64,000 nt of DNA from Xenorhabdus poinarii G6. Lineage in GTDB: Bacteria > Pseudomonadota > Gammaproteobacteria > Enterobacterales > Enterobacteriaceae. Under the pieces are notes generated by a model. That model did not search any database. It saw nothing but the letters and a program-made list of their open reading frames with translations, and was not told the origin of the DNA. Of this stretch, positions 1 through 9,965 are shown piece by piece. The first letter of the stretch is position 1. Every line of letters begins with the position of its first letter. The translations under genes were made by a program, and so were the position numbers. The stretch covers positions 1,984,001-2,048,000 of the forward strand of contig NZ_FO704551.1 in NCBI RefSeq assembly GCF_000968175.1. Direction: 5' to 3'.

Positions 1-360
1 CAGGAATTGGGGGCGTTGCATATTCGCATGAGCGTTGAAGATAATCAGGCACAGTTGCATTTTGTTTCCGCTCATCAGCATGTGCGTGTGGCGCTGGAGG
101 CGGCACTACCGGGATTACGCCATGCGCTGGCTGAAAATGGGATTCAATTGGCACAAAGCAGTATCCACAGTGATAATCCGGGAAATGACCAATCCGCATT
201 CTCTGCCAATCACCAAGCCAATCACTCGGACGGCCAATCCGGCGCCCATGCTGAGCGTCAAAATCATCGTTTAGCGACAGTCACAGAGGCGACACCCTCA
301 CCGGTATCAGCACCTCAACGCCTTGCTTCAACGCGAGGGGGAATTGATACCTTTGCCTGA
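1..360 (+). CDS. fliK: Flagellar hook-length control protein FliK, C-terminal part
   Basis: Partial gene: the frame is open from base 1 and stops at TGA 358-360, so only the last 119 codons are present. FliK measures hook length and switches the export apparatus from hook to filament substrates through its C-terminal domain, which contacts FlhB. The visible part carries the typical C-terminal core (an L-x-I-R-M-S-x-E strand, then a V-R-x-A-L-E-A-A-L-P-x-L-R helix) followed by a Ser/Asn/His-rich tail. It sits directly before fliL, the usual enterobacterial order. Identification is firm; the N-terminal half lies outside the window. Confidence 0.93.
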   Translation, partial: QELGALHIRMSVEDNQAQLHFVSAHQHVRVALEAALPGLRHALAENGIQLAQSSIHSDNPGNDQSAFSANHQANHSDGQSGAHAERQNHRLATVTEATPSPVSAPQRLASTRGGIDTFA

Positions 361-564
361 TTATTCGCCGAATTTCAGGATACACGACCATAAAGTGGAA
401 AAAGGTCGATAACAAACGCGTGAGTTAATCGTTTTTTCTCTGTTTGTTCCGGCCATTGCCGAAACAAAGACGCGGGATAATTGATACTGAATATGATGAA
501 TAAGCGTTTCGCCATGGAATGTGCGGAAACTTGTTCGCAACGGAAAACAGGAATTTGTCTGTCC

Positions 565-1041
565 ATGTCTGATTATAATTACGAGCGTAAACGCAAAAAT
601 CCAATTTGGATGATTCTGTTAATACTGATTGCTGTTCTTGGTGCTGCCATTGGCGGGTATAGTTGGTGGAAAATGAACCAATCAACCAATCAGAATACAG
701 ATAAAACCAAAGTCACTAATTTACCCGTATTTATGACTCTGGAACCTTTTACCGTCAATCTGATCGACAACGAAGAGCACTTGGATCGTGTTTTGTATGT
801 TGGCATCACATTGCGTCTGCCTAACGAGAAGACCCGCCAGCGCTTCCATGACTACCTGCCTGAAGTGCGGAGTCGCCTGTTGCTGTTATTATCTCGCCAG
901 CAAGCCGACAATCTGGCAAAAAATGATGGCAAGATGAATTTGATGGCCGCTATCAAACAGACACTAAATCCGACATTAATACCCAGTGAACCCGATCAGG
1001 AAATCACCGATGTATTATTTACCACGTTTATTCTGCGATAA
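565..1041 (+). CDS. fliL: Flagellar basal body-associated protein FliL
   Basis: FliL is a single-pass inner-membrane protein that surrounds the stator and supports torque. The chosen start (MSDYNYERK) gives 158 residues, close to the family norm of about 155; the frame is open further upstream from 481, but that part is not FliL-like. A basic N-terminus is followed by one membrane helix at about residues 15-33 and a periplasmic domain ending in F-I-L-R. It is the first gene of fliLMNOPQR, 5 bp before fliM. The roughly 200 bp between fliK and this start contain no clear sigma-28 site. Confidence 0.95.
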   Translation: MSDYNYERKRKNPIWMILLILIAVLGAAIGGYSWWKMNQSTNQNTDKTKVTNLPVFMTLEPFTVNLIDNEEHLDRVLYVGITLRLPNEKTRQRFHDYLPEVRSRLLLLLSRQQADNLAKNDGKMNLMAAIKQTLNPTLIPSEPDQEITDVLFTTFILR

Positions 1042-1046
1042 TCACA

Positions 1047-2054
1047 ATGAGTGACAATATTCTTTCACAAGCAGAGATTGATGCTTTGCTCAATGGTGAC
1101 AGTACCTCTGCGGATGACGTTGAACAAACTGCGTCTGGAGAAAATGAGGTTCGCCCATACGATCCCAATACACAACGCCGTGTTGTACGCGAACGTTTGC
1201 AGTCACTGGAAATCATCAATGAACGTTTTGCCCGCCAATTCAGAATGGGGCTGTTTAACATGCTACGCCGGAGCCCGGATATTACGGTCGGCGCCATCAA
1301 AGTTCAGCCCTACCACGAATTTGCCCGCAATCTGGCTGTACCGACTAACCTCAATCTGGTTCACCTAAAACCTTTGAGAGGGGTCGCGCTATTTGCTTTT
1401 GAACCTAGCCTGGTTTATATCGCTGTGGATAACCTGTTCGGTGGGGATGGGCGTTTTCCAACCAAAGTGGAAGGCCGTGAATTCACCTATACCGAACAGC
1501 GTATCATTAACCGGATGCTGAAACTGGCGCTGGATGCCTATCGCGACTCATGGGATTCCATTTTTAAACTTGAAGTGGAATATGTGCGTTCTGAAACACA
1601 AATAAAGTTCACTAATATCACCACGTCACCCAATGATATTGTCGTGACGACCCCGTTTCAGGTCGAAATCGGCGCCTTAACCGGGGAATTCAATATTTGT
1701 ATTCCCTTCGCCATGATTGAACCCCTGCGTGAACGTCTGACCAATCCCCCGGTGGAAAATGTGCGTCAGGAAGATAGCCAGTGGCGTGAAAGTCTGGTGA
1801 AACAAGTTCAACACTCAGAATTAGAGCTGGTGGCGAACTTCGTTGATATTCCGCTGCGATTGTCAAAGATCCTGGAACTGAAAAAAGGCGATATCTTGCC
1901 GATTGAAAAACCTGAACGCCTGATCGTTCACGTTGATGGTGTGCCGGTGCTCACCAGTCAATATGGAACACTGAACGGGCAATATGCCCTGCGTGTTGAA
2001 CACTTGATTAATCCTGTTTTAACTGCTCTGGATGAGGAAAAGCCCAATGAGTGA
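1047..2054 (+). CDS. fliM: Flagellar motor switch protein FliM
   Basis: FliM forms the C-ring with FliN and FliG and binds phosphorylated CheY to reverse rotation. The protein has 335 residues, the usual length. Its first residues (MSDNILSQAEIDALLNG) match the conserved N-terminal CheY-P binding peptide. The CheC-like middle domain includes the G-G-D-G-R segment near residue 133, and the C-terminal SpoA domain resembles FliN. The last 8 bp overlap the start of fliN, which suggests translational coupling. Confidence 0.98.
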   Translation: MSDNILSQAEIDALLNGDSTSADDVEQTASGENEVRPYDPNTQRRVVRERLQSLEIINERFARQFRMGLFNMLRRSPDITVGAIKVQPYHEFARNLAVPTNLNLVHLKPLRGVALFAFEPSLVYIAVDNLFGGDGRFPTKVEGREFTYTEQRIINRMLKLALDAYRDSWDSIFKLEVEYVRSETQIKFTNITTSPNDIVVTTPFQVEIGALTGEFNICIPFAMIEPLRERLTNPPVENVRQEDSQWRESLVKQVQHSELELVANFVDIPLRLSKILELKKGDILPIEKPERLIVHVDGVPVLTSQYGTLNGQYALRVEHLINPVLTALDEEKPNE

Positions 2055-2454
2055 TGCTAAACACCCCACTGAGACCAGATTAGCTGAAGAGATGTGGGCA
2101 GAAGCGCTGGAACAACAGGCCGCACAGCAAACCTCTGACAGCGGCGCGTCAATATTTGAGAATCTGGAAGCACAGGATGCGTTGGCCCAACTCTCTGATA
2201 TTGATTTGATCATGGATATTCCCGTTAAACTCTCTGTCGAGCTGGGGCGTACCAAAATGACCATTAAGCAACTGTTGAAGCTGTCGCAAGGCTCAGTGGT
2301 TTCCCTTGACGGGCTGGCGGGAGAACCGTTAGATATTCTGATTAACGGTTATTTGATTGCACAGGGAGAAGTGGTTGTCGTATCCGATAAATACGGTATC
2401 CGTATCACCGATATCATTACGCCTTCTGAGCGTATGCGCCGCTTGAGTCGTTAA
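2047..2454 (+). CDS. fliN: Flagellar motor switch protein FliN
   Basis: C-ring component with a C-terminal SpoA (surface presentation of antigens) domain. The start ATG (MSDAKHPTE) lies inside the end of fliM, an 8-bp overlap; an earlier in-frame codon at 2032 is less likely. The protein has 135 residues. The SpoA domain runs from about residue 55 to the end, with D-I-P-V-K-L-S-V-E-L-G-R-T and V-V-S-D-K-Y-G-I-R-I-T. It is followed 2 bp later by fliO. Confidence 0.97.
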   Translation: MSDAKHPTETRLAEEMWAEALEQQAAQQTSDSGASIFENLEAQDALAQLSDIDLIMDIPVKLSVELGRTKMTIKQLLKLSQGSVVSLDGLAGEPLDILINGYLIAQGEVVVVSDKYGIRITDIITPSERMRRLSR

Positions 2455-2456
2455 CG

Positions 2457-2951
2457 ATGATGGCGAATCGGCCTTCCGTGCATACTGCTTTTCAACCGGG
2501 TGTGGCATCCGATGCTGCACCTGTTAACACCACCGCCAGCAATCCCCTCGCGAATAACGTACACCTCGTCAATAATGAACCCCTTCCCGCCAGCCAACTG
2601 CTGACACAGGTCAGTAGTGCGCTAGGGGGAATTTTATTGCTGATTTTCTTCATAACGTGGCTCATTCGCCGTTTAGGCTTTGCGCCGGCCAAAAGCAAAA
2701 ATCATCGGTTACTGAACGTCAAGGCCAGTTGCGCCCTCGGCGCGAAAGAGCGGGTCGTTATCGTAGAGGTCGAAGATAACTGGTTGGTTTTGGGCGTGAC
2801 ATCTCAACAGATTAATATGCTGCACCAAATGCCGGCCCCTTCTGACAACGAGAAAAAAGAAAACGCGATGAAGTCGTTGTCATTTGGCCAAATGCTAAAA
2901 AATGTGCGCCAGCGAAAAAGCAAGAATAACAAGGATGATAATGAAAAATAG
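2457..2951 (+). CDS. fliO: Flagellar export apparatus assembly protein FliO
   Basis: FliO is a bitopic membrane protein that helps assemble the FliP ring of the flagellar type III export gate. The 164-residue product has a polar N-terminal arm of about 50 residues, one membrane helix (about residues 58-73) followed by R-R-L-G, and a cytoplasmic domain with the [20 protein letters not shown] signature. The Lys/Asn-rich tail overlaps the start of fliP. Two ATGs in tandem (2457, 2460) could each start translation. Confidence 0.92.
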   Translation: MMANRPSVHTAFQPGVASDAAPVNTTASNPLANNVHLVNNEPLPASQLLTQVSSALGGILLLIFFITWLIRRLGFAPAKSKNHRLLNVKASCALGAKERVVIVEVEDNWLVLGVTSQQINMLHQMPAPSDNEKKENAMKSLSFGQMLKNVRQRKSKNNKDDNEK

Positions 2952-3744
2952 CGTTTGTTTGATGCTGAAAATAATGGGTAAGCGATGTGTCTCCTGGCGT
3001 TATCAAATACGGTTAACCCCCTTTTTTATGGCGCTCTTGCTACCACTGTTCCCAATGAACGCGGCGGCTGAGCTACCCGGTATCATCAGTCAGCCCTTAG
3101 CCAATGGCGGACAAAGTTGGTCGTTGCCTGTCCAAACCCTGATTTTCATCACCGCATTAGGGTTTGTGCCTGCCGCGCTACTGATGATGACCAGTTTTAC
3201 TCGCATCATCATTGTTCTTGGCTTGCTGCGTAATGCATTGGGGACACCTTCCGCACCACCTAACCAAGTGATGCTAGGTTTAGCGCTGTTTATGACTTTT
3301 TTCATCATGGCGCCGGCATTCGATGAGGTCTATAAAAATGCCTATCTGCCCTATAGCAAAGATAGCATCACGCTGGAAACCGCATTGGAAAACGGCGCTA
3401 AACCGCTGCGTCAGTTTATGCTGCGCCAGACAAGGGAAAATGATCTGGCACTGTTCGCCCGCCTTGCAGACCAAAAAGCCTTTGAAACGGCGGATGCTGT
3501 CCCCATGCGTGTACTTGTTCCTGCCTTTATCACCAGTGAATTGAAAACGGCGTTCCAGATTGGCTTTACCCTCTTCATTCCGTTTTTGATCATCGATCTG
3601 GTTGTTGCCAGCGTTCTGATGGCGCTGGGGATGATGATGGTTCCGCCAGCCACCATATCACTACCGTTCAAACTGATGTTATTTGTTCTGGTCGATGGCT
3701 GGCAATTATTGCTTGGCTCGCTGGCACAAAGTTTTTATATCTAA
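2941..3744 (+). CDS. fliP: Flagellar export gate protein FliP
   Basis: FliP makes, with FliQ and FliR, the core export channel of the flagellar type III secretion system. The preferred start overlaps the end of fliO by 11 bp and gives 267 residues; it is followed by a long signal-peptide region ending near the A-A-A-E before L-P-G. Conserved family segments are visible: [13 protein letters not shown], then [12 protein letters not shown], and a C-terminal [15 protein letters not shown] 72-bp gap separates it from fliQ. Confidence 0.97.
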   Translation: MKNSVCLMLKIMGKRCVSWRYQIRLTPFFMALLLPLFPMNAAAELPGIISQPLANGGQSWSLPVQTLIFITALGFVPAALLMMTSFTRIIIVLGLLRNALGTPSAPPNQVMLGLALFMTFFIMAPAFDEVYKNAYLPYSKDSITLETALENGAKPLRQFMLRQTRENDLALFARLADQKAFETADAVPMRVLVPAFITSELKTAFQIGFTLFIPFLIIDLVVASVLMALGMMMVPPATISLPFKLMLFVLVDGWQLLLGSLAQSFYI

Positions 3745-3816
3745 CCAACAACCTGATACCAGTGCCTGGTGTGACATCGTATTAGCATAGAAATCAAAAG
3801 GCGGCTTGAGAAAATT

Positions 3817-4086
3817 ATGACTCCAGAATCGATAATGGGCCTTGGTGTTGAGGCAATGAAAGTCGCATTAGCCCTGGCGGCTCCCCTGCTTTTATCTGCC
3901 TTAATTTGTGGTTTGATCATCAGCTTATTGCAGGCGGCTACGCAGGTAAACGAAATGACCTTATCGTTTATTCCGAAAATTCTGGCTGTCGTCATGACCA
4001 TCGTTATTGCCGGTCCCTGGATGCTCAACCTGCTACTGGATTACATGCGCACGTTGTTTACTAACATCCCGTATATTATCGGTTAA
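3817..4086 (+). CDS. fliQ: Flagellar export gate protein FliQ
   Basis: Small export-gate subunit of 89 residues with two membrane hairpin helices (about 16-39 and 50-72). It begins M-T-P-E-S-I-M-G-L-G-x-E-A and carries the typical L-Q-A-A-T-Q-V-N-E-M-T-L-S-F-I-P-K turn. It lies between fliP and fliR (2 bp to fliR), the universal order for these gate subunits. Confidence 0.97.
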   Translation: MTPESIMGLGVEAMKVALALAAPLLLSALICGLIISLLQAATQVNEMTLSFIPKILAVVMTIVIAGPWMLNLLLDYMRTLFTNIPYIIG

Positions 4087-4088
4087 TT

Positions 4089-4877
4089 ATGATCCCGTTT
4101 GATAGCGAAACACTTTCCCGCCTTGTTAATGATTTTTTCTGGCCGTTGGTACGCCTGTTAGCTCTGTTCAGTACCGCACCCATTTTCAGTGAAAAACAGA
4201 TACCGATAAAAGTAAAAATTGGCCTGGCATTAGTGATCACCGCCGTACTGGTTCCCACTTTCCCTTCCGCCCAAATTCCGATTTTTTCTGTTGCTGGCAT
4301 TTGGGTCTTAATACAACAAGTCTTGATTGGGATGGCTTTGGGGCTGACCATGCAAATCGCATTTGCTGTGGTACGCCATGCCGGTGAAGTGCTCGGCTTG
4401 CAGATGGGGCTTTCATTCGCCACGTTTTTTGATCCTACCGGTGGCCCGAATATGCCGATTTTAGCCCGCATTCTCAATATGATGATGTTGTTGCTGTTTT
4501 TAGCCTTTGACGGCCATTTATGGCTATTATCGATTCTGGCGGATACTTTTCATTCCATCCCTATCCAATCCGTGCAGTTGAATCCAAAAGGTTTTTTATT
4601 GTTATCCCAAAGCGCTAACCTCATTTTTGTCAATGGGATGATGCTGGCAATGCCAATGATCACCCTGCTGCTGGTCATGAATTTTTCTCTGGGTATATTA
4701 AACCGTATGACACCACAACTGTCTGTCTTTGTGATCGGTTTTCCCCTGACGCTGACCGTCGGTATTTTTACCCTTTCCCTGCTGTTCCCGATGCTCGTGC
4801 CATTTACCGAACGGTTATTTGGCGAGATGTTCGATCGTCTGGCGATCATTATTCGTGAATTGATGCTATTAACCTAA
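4089..4877 (+). CDS. fliR: Flagellar export gate protein FliR
   Basis: Export-gate subunit that completes the FliPQR channel; 262 residues with about six hydrophobic helices. Recognisable are R-L-L-A-L-F-S-T-A-P-I-F-S near the N-terminus, G-E-V-L-G-L-Q-M-G-L-S-F-A-T-F-F-D-P in the middle and N-R-M-T-P-Q-L-S-V-F-V-I-G-F-P towards the C-terminus. It is the last gene of the plus-strand fli operon and converges on flgL. Confidence 0.97.
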   Translation: MIPFDSETLSRLVNDFFWPLVRLLALFSTAPIFSEKQIPIKVKIGLALVITAVLVPTFPSAQIPIFSVAGIWVLIQQVLIGMALGLTMQIAFAVVRHAGEVLGLQMGLSFATFFDPTGGPNMPILARILNMMMLLLFLAFDGHLWLLSILADTFHSIPIQSVQLNPKGFLLLSQSANLIFVNGMMLAMPMITLLLVMNFSLGILNRMTPQLSVFVIGFPLTLTVGIFTLSLLFPMLVPFTERLFGEMFDRLAIIIRELMLLT

Positions 4878-5004
4878 TGTTCGCACAGATGTCAAAATCA
4901 CCATCCTACGAATACCGTGTGAACCATCATTCAGCGCTATCGCTCCGGTTAAATTAACCACGTCATCTTTGCCGCACAATAAATACGACAAAGCGAGGGG
5001 TAAC

Positions 5005-5041
5005 AGGAAAAAATAAGCCCCTGTCTTTCCAGACAAGGGCT
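5005..5041 (-). terminator. Rho-independent terminator after flgKL
   Basis: On the minus strand an 11-bp stem (AGCCCTTGTCT / AGACAGGGGCT, one G-T pair) with a GGAA loop is followed by TATTTTTT. It lies 27 bp beyond the flgL stop codon. Confidence 0.85.
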
Positions 5042-5067
5042 GGCTCATGCTGCATATCCAATCTTAA

Positions 5068-6033
5068 TTAGCGATGCATCTCAAACAAAGACATGCCATT
5101 TAAGTCAGAAAACGCTTTGAAAGCCGCTTGCAGTGCAGCGCCTTGCTGAGCGTAATCGCTAATCGCGGAGACAAAGTTGACATCCATCAACTCTCCCATA
5201 CTCACTTTGTTCGCGATGCTGCGCTCTTGACTCAGGGAATCCAGTTGTTCCAGTTCCTGGAGCTGCAAACCGAGAGCCGTTTCCACAGATAAAAAATTAT
5301 TCAGACTATTACGAGTACCACGGTTGGCTTTATTGATCAGCGCCATCGCATCTTCTTTTTCTTTTTCACTGGCCGTGCTGTAGGGTTTTTTTAATGCCTC
5401 GATCGCCATATCAATGGAGGCAAAAATATCAGACTCACTGGTCGTTTTGCCATCAGGCTCCATGATCGGATTGCTCGACTGAGCTAAAAACACCTGCTGC
5501 CCGGTATGAGCAATGATCATCGAACGGTTATCATCGACTTTTTGCATGATGGCTTCATTACCACCGACATAGCCTACCTTTCCGCTGGCATCAGCAACGA
5601 AAGGAGGTTTATTCGTTTTGTAGCCGGCAAAAATATAACGGCCATTACCATCCGTTTTGTTCCCTAAATTCAGCAATTGTTGCTTTAAACCGTCCAACTG
5701 CTGTGCATAAGATTCACGATCATGATCAGTATACCCATTTGCCGCGGCGACCAACGTTTCAAAAACGTTGTGTGTCACTTTCACAATGTCTGAGGTCAGG
5801 CTCAATTGGGCAGACATGGTATTTTTGGCAACAATGCGGGCAGTGGCAAATTGTTGGTTCTTTGATTCCGCCTGAGAAACCAGGATGTTTTGGGACGCCG
5901 CCAACGGATCATCAGACGGATTAATCACCCGGCGACCACTTGACAATTGTTCGCCCGATTTCATCCACTTTGATTGAGCATCAAAGATCCCATTCATTTT
6001 TTGAGTGTATAATTGATTTGTACTGACACGCAC
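5068..6033 (-). CDS. flgL: Flagellar hook-associated protein 3 FlgL
   Basis: FlgL joins the hook (through FlgK) to the flagellin filament. The 321-residue protein starts M-R-V-S-T-N-Q-L-Y and has the flagellin-like N-terminal helix with G-E-Q-L-S-S-G-R-R-V-I-N-P-S-D-D-P, and a C-terminal coiled coil ending in Q-A-A-F-K-A-F-S-D-L-N. It follows flgK by 36 bp and shares its sigma-28 promoter. Confidence 0.97.
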   Translation of the reverse strand: MRVSTNQLYTQKMNGIFDAQSKWMKSGEQLSSGRRVINPSDDPLAASQNILVSQAESKNQQFATARIVAKNTMSAQLSLTSDIVKVTHNVFETLVAAANGYTDHDRESYAQQLDGLKQQLLNLGNKTDGNGRYIFAGYKTNKPPFVADASGKVGYVGGNEAIMQKVDDNRSMIIAHTGQQVFLAQSSNPIMEPDGKTTSESDIFASIDMAIEALKKPYSTASEKEKEDAMALINKANRGTRNSLNNFLSVETALGLQLQELEQLDSLSQERSIANKVSMGELMDVNFVSAISDYAQQGAALQAAFKAFSDLNGMSLFEMHR

Positions 6034-6069
6034 AATATCACTTCCTTCTTATCTTCAACCAAACAGTGA

Positions 6070-7710
6070 TTAACGAATAGCCAAAATTGCATCGAACAAT
6101 GTGGTTGCGGTCTGGATCACACGGGCGTTTGCCAGATAATAATGTTGCAAACGTTGTAACTCACCATATTCTTCGTCCATATTGACACCAGAAATGGATT
6201 GGCGATTCGCATGCAGCTTATCAACAATATGCCCCTGCGTTTCGACACTGATCTTCACTTTATTCGCATCGCTGCCCACTTTACTGACCAGCGAAGCATA
6301 AGCCCCCGCAAAAGAAGATTTTTTGTCAACCAGACGCTCATCCTGCAACTGAAGGAATTTTTTCATATTGCGGTTATCGCTTGGACCAGCACCTTTTTCA
6401 CCGGCCGCCGCCAGTTGGGAAGAATCGGTCAGATTGAGTTGCAAATTTGCTACAACGTCACTAACAGTTTTCAACGTATAGCTATCGTATTCTTTTGACA
6501 ACGTGGCATCGATACTGACTTCCAGCCCATCGAACGCCAGCGTATTCCCCGCTTTTGTCGCCTCAATCATCTTGCTGTCAGAAAGACGCTGAACTTCCCA
6601 CGCCCCACCCTTAAATTTCAGGGTATAGTCACTGGCTTTGACTTCGCTGGTATTGGTATATTTCACTGTCATGACGGCTGTACCGGTGTTGTTGCTATCA
6701 GTAACAACATGAGGATCAGTGACCTTAAAAAAATCAATACCTTCGTCGTTATTCAGGTCAAAACCACCTTTCTGTACCTGATTGAATTGATCAGCCATAA
6801 CCAGCGCAAGTTGATTCAATTCATGACGAATTGGATCCACCGCTTCTTTACGCACTTTTAAAGCGCCGCCTAATGCGCCCTGAGAGATAAAGCGTTCATC
6901 AATCTCTCTGGTTTCGACGATACCATTGTTGTAGCCTAACGTAATACGATGATTATCGGTGCTGGATGTGATCGCTTCCAACTGATAGGACTTACCGCCT
7001 GATACCAACATCATGCCACCACCGAATGAGACGTTATAAACGCCACCATCCTGCTGAACGACACTGACTTCGACCAGTTGGTTTAATTGACTAATCGCTT
7101 CATCCCGCTTATCCAACAACGCGAGTGGTTCGCCACCACCTGTACCACGCATATACGTAATTTCATTATTCAGACTGGCGATTTTTTCTGCATATTGGTT
7201 GATATCTTTCGCATTTTGTTCAATCTGGGCATTGATGCCGAGATCTATATTGCGCAAAAAATCATCGGTTTCTTTGAATCGGCTGATAAGACCTTCCGCT
7301 TTCCCCAACACAGACGTTCTGGCAGCGCTATCTTCCGAATTACTCTCAACGGTTCCCAAACTTTTGAAAAAATCGCCCATGGCGTTAGACAGACTGGTAT
7401 CTTTGTCCGCTAACAAATTATTAATTTTAGCGATTTGATGGTCATAAGACTTCAGGGCGGCATGTTTAGTCTGGGCGGCATTGTGTTGCTGACTCAGAAA
7501 TTCATTGTATTCACGGTTAATAGCACTCGCGACTACGCCGTTACCGACAAATCCCACTGACGACATGCTGCCACTATTTGGTGTCATCACCGTAGTCTGG
7601 CGGTTATAGTCCTCATTTTTGGAGTTGGCAATGTTATTGCTCACTACATTCATTGCCACTTGCGCGGCATTAATACCACTCATGGCAGTATTCAGTAGAC
7701 TATGAGACAT
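6070..7710 (-). CDS. flgK: Flagellar hook-associated protein 1 FlgK
   Basis: Hook-filament junction protein of 546 residues, the usual size. The N-terminus (N-T-A-M-S-G-I-N-A-A-Q-V-A-M-N-V-V-S-N-N-I-A-N) is the rod/hook-family motif, and the C-terminus (E-E-Y-G-E-L-Q-R-L-Q-H-Y-Y-L-A-N-A-R-V-I-Q-T) is its partner helix. It has its own FliA promoter about 60 bp upstream and is followed by flgL and a terminator. Confidence 0.98.
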   Translation of the reverse strand: MSHSLLNTAMSGINAAQVAMNVVSNNIANSKNEDYNRQTTVMTPNSGSMSSVGFVGNGVVASAINREYNEFLSQQHNAAQTKHAALKSYDHQIAKINNLLADKDTSLSNAMGDFFKSLGTVESNSEDSAARTSVLGKAEGLISRFKETDDFLRNIDLGINAQIEQNAKDINQYAEKIASLNNEITYMRGTGGGEPLALLDKRDEAISQLNQLVEVSVVQQDGGVYNVSFGGGMMLVSGGKSYQLEAITSSTDNHRITLGYNNGIVETREIDERFISQGALGGALKVRKEAVDPIRHELNQLALVMADQFNQVQKGGFDLNNDEGIDFFKVTDPHVVTDSNNTGTAVMTVKYTNTSEVKASDYTLKFKGGAWEVQRLSDSKMIEATKAGNTLAFDGLEVSIDATLSKEYDSYTLKTVSDVVANLQLNLTDSSQLAAAGEKGAGPSDNRNMKKFLQLQDERLVDKKSSFAGAYASLVSKVGSDANKVKISVETQGHIVDKLHANRQSISGVNMDEEYGELQRLQHYYLANARVIQTATTLFDAILAIR

Positions 7711-7771
7711 GTGTAGATCCTTGTACGTTTTCTTTACACCTCCACTGAGAGGAGGTCATTCACTGTTACAA

Positions 7772-7798
7772 TTATCGGCAACGCGCCCTGTTCCTTGA
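7772..7798 (-). promoter_or_regulatory. FliA (sigma-28) promoter of flgKL
   Basis: On the minus strand: TCAAGGAA, 11 bp, then a perfect GCCGATAA -10 element. It is placed about 60 bp before flgK, downstream of flgJ, as expected for a late promoter. A perfect 6-bp hairpin (ACCTCC / GGAGGT, 7738-7756) lies in the leader. The -35 element matches the consensus only partly. Confidence 0.75.
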
Positions 7799-7845
7799 AC
7801 GAAAATGCGCTGAATGTTGATATCCAATGCTGACGACTGGATGGC

Positions 7846-8832
7846 CTAAAACAAATTATCGACATCATAGGTATAGGCTTTTGCCATTTGATGACCCGTA
7901 TTTTTTAACTGCTGGATCAGTGACACTAATTTTTTAGCGTAGCCGGGGTCGGTCGCATATCCCGCATCCTGCAAAGAGTATGCGCCCTGCTCTGGGGTTG
8001 CTGATTGCGCCACTTTGGCGTAACGGGGATTTTCCGTCAGCAATGTGACGTAATCCGTTATCGCTTCCACGTAAGAGCCATAGACACGAAAACTGTCCTG
8101 TATTTTCGTCGGTTCACCATCAATATATTCCGTCGTCATGATATTGGTGACCGGTCCCTTCCACGTTTTCCCTGCTTTAATCCCAAACAGGTTGTAGCTT
8201 GGCTGACCGTCTGCGGTCAGAATTTCACGTTGACCCCAGCCAGACTCCAGTGCCGCCTGTGCAATAATCAACAAATGGGGAATGCCGCTTTTCCGGCTTG
8301 CTAACTGTGCCGGAACGGAAAGCATGGCAACGAAGCCGGCACTGTGCATTGGCAACGATTTCGACCAAACGGTGCCACAAGTGTCATTGGTAAAAGACGC
8401 TGACGGGTTTTCAGACCGTTGCGCCGGTATGATCCGGCGCATAACTTGCTCTAATGCTTGCTTCGGCAATGTTTGCAGAATTTCGTTATCCAGCGGCATC
8501 GGCTGTGTGCCCGCCAGTTCACTGGGCATATGATTTGCATTAGAGAACTGCTTCACAATCATATCGGCAAAACCCAGGCCTTTTTGGGAAAGATCCTGGG
8601 CAATTTGCTGATCGTACATCGATGTATAAAAACGTGTCTGGTCACTGCTCAACAAGCCATCCTGTGGCAATGAAGCTCGCATACTTTTCAGCATCATCTG
8701 AACAAAGACGCCTTCCAGTTGTTGAGCGACTTGCCGTAGCCCTTGTTGTGGCTCCTGTGACAGCTTTGCTTTCAGGGAATGCAATGAATTAACATCATAA
8801 GCCGCATTGGACATCGTCAGAACATCACTCAT
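7846..8832 (-). CDS. flgJ: Flagellar rod-cap protein / peptidoglycan hydrolase FlgJ
   Basis: Bifunctional protein: the N-terminal half caps the growing rod and the C-terminal half is a glucosaminidase that opens the murein. Of 328 residues, about 1-100 are the rod-cap domain (L-E-G-V-F-V-Q-M-M-L-K-S-M-R). About 170-320 are the hydrolase with A-Q-A-A-L-E-S-G-W-G-Q (catalytic Glu) and Y-N-L-F-G-I-K-A. Its ATG overlaps the flgI stop (ATGA). Confidence 0.97.
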   Translation of the reverse strand: MSDVLTMSNAAYDVNSLHSLKAKLSQEPQQGLRQVAQQLEGVFVQMMLKSMRASLPQDGLLSSDQTRFYTSMYDQQIAQDLSQKGLGFADMIVKQFSNANHMPSELAGTQPMPLDNEILQTLPKQALEQVMRRIIPAQRSENPSASFTNDTCGTVWSKSLPMHSAGFVAMLSVPAQLASRKSGIPHLLIIAQAALESGWGQREILTADGQPSYNLFGIKAGKTWKGPVTNIMTTEYIDGEPTKIQDSFRVYGSYVEAITDYVTLLTENPRYAKVAQSATPEQGAYSLQDAGYATDPGYAKKLVSLIQQLKNTGHQMAKAYTYDVDNLF

Positions 8833-9950
8833 CAGATAATCTCCAACTTCGCACGCAAACAGCCAGCACTCTCCATTGCCTGCAAAATCGACATTAAATC
8901 CGTTGGTGTTGCACCAAGTGCATTTAATGCCCGCACAACCTGAGTCAGGTTTGCACTGGCATTCACTTGTTGTAACGCGCCACCCTGCTCCTGAATGCCA
9001 ATCCCGGTATTACGGGTGACAACGGTATTGCCACCTGCCAATGGTGTATTAGGCTGACTCACCGCGGTTTGACGTTCAACCGTTACAGCGAGGCTACCGT
9101 GTGCAATCGCGCAACTATCCAAGGTAACATTGCGGTTCATGACCACCGATCCAGTACGGGAGTTAAAAATGACTTTGGCATCCCCGGCATTAACACGAAG
9201 ATTTAAATTCTGTATTTGAGACAGAAAATAAACCTGTTCGCTCTTTTCAATCGGCAGACGCAGTTGAACGGTACGAGAATCCAAAGCTGTCGCCGTGCCT
9301 GTTCCTTTCAGGCGGTTTACCGCATCACTAATCTGTTGAGCCAGACTAAAATCATCATCATTCAATTGCAGGTTCAACGTTCCTTTCTGACCAAATAGCG
9401 TCGGCAATTCCCGTTCAACCACGGCACCATTGGAAATCCGGCCACCTGCAAGCTGATTGATTTTGATGCTGTTCCCCCCCGCACTTGCCCCTGCACCTCC
9501 GACAAGAATATTGCCCTGAGCTAATGCATACACCTGGTTATCCACCCCTTTTAGCGGTGTCATCAGTAATGTCCCGCCACGCAGACTCTTCGCATTCCCC
9601 AGCGAGGACACCACGACGTCAATGTTCTGCCCTGAACGAACAAAAGGTGGGAGTTTGGCTGTCACCATCACGGCAGCAACGTTCTTAAGTTGCATATTCG
9701 TGCCAGACGGCACGGTGATACCCAACTGTGACAACATATTGCTTAAACTTTGCGTGGTAAAAGGCGTCTGCATAGTCTGGTCACCCGTTCCATCCAGCCC
9801 AACCACCAAACCATAACCAATCAGGGCGTTATCCCTGACGCCCTCAATGGTCGTCAAGTCACGAATACGCTCTGCAAAAACAGAGGTAGACATCAACGAA
9901 CCAGACAACACCAACAAAGTTGTAAAAAGGCTGGCGACTAATTTTCTCAT
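8832..9950 (-). CDS. flgI: Flagellar P-ring protein FlgI
   Basis: Periplasmic P-ring subunit, exported by Sec. From the chosen ATG (MRKLVASLF) the protein has 372 residues with a signal peptide of about 26 residues ending in V-F-A before E-R-I-R-D. Family segments include [13 protein letters not shown] and the C-terminal [18 protein letters not shown]. The frame is open three codons earlier. It overlaps flgJ by one base of the stop codon. Confidence 0.97.
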   Translation of the reverse strand: MRKLVASLFTTLLVLSGSLMSTSVFAERIRDLTTIEGVRDNALIGYGLVVGLDGTGDQTMQTPFTTQSLSNMLSQLGITVPSGTNMQLKNVAAVMVTAKLPPFVRSGQNIDVVVSSLGNAKSLRGGTLLMTPLKGVDNQVYALAQGNILVGGAGASAGGNSIKINQLAGGRISNGAVVERELPTLFGQKGTLNLQLNDDDFSLAQQISDAVNRLKGTGTATALDSRTVQLRLPIEKSEQVYFLSQIQNLNLRVNAGDAKVIFNSRTGSVVMNRNVTLDSCAIAHGSLAVTVERQTAVSQPNTPLAGGNTVVTRNTGIGIQEQGGALQQVNASANLTQVVRALNALGATPTDLMSILQAMESAGCLRAKLEII

Positions 9951-9965
9951 CCTGACCATCCTCTT

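Noticed and set aside
392..413. TAAAGTGG ... GTCGATAA upstream of fliL
   Set aside because: The spacer is only 6 bp, too short for sigma-28.
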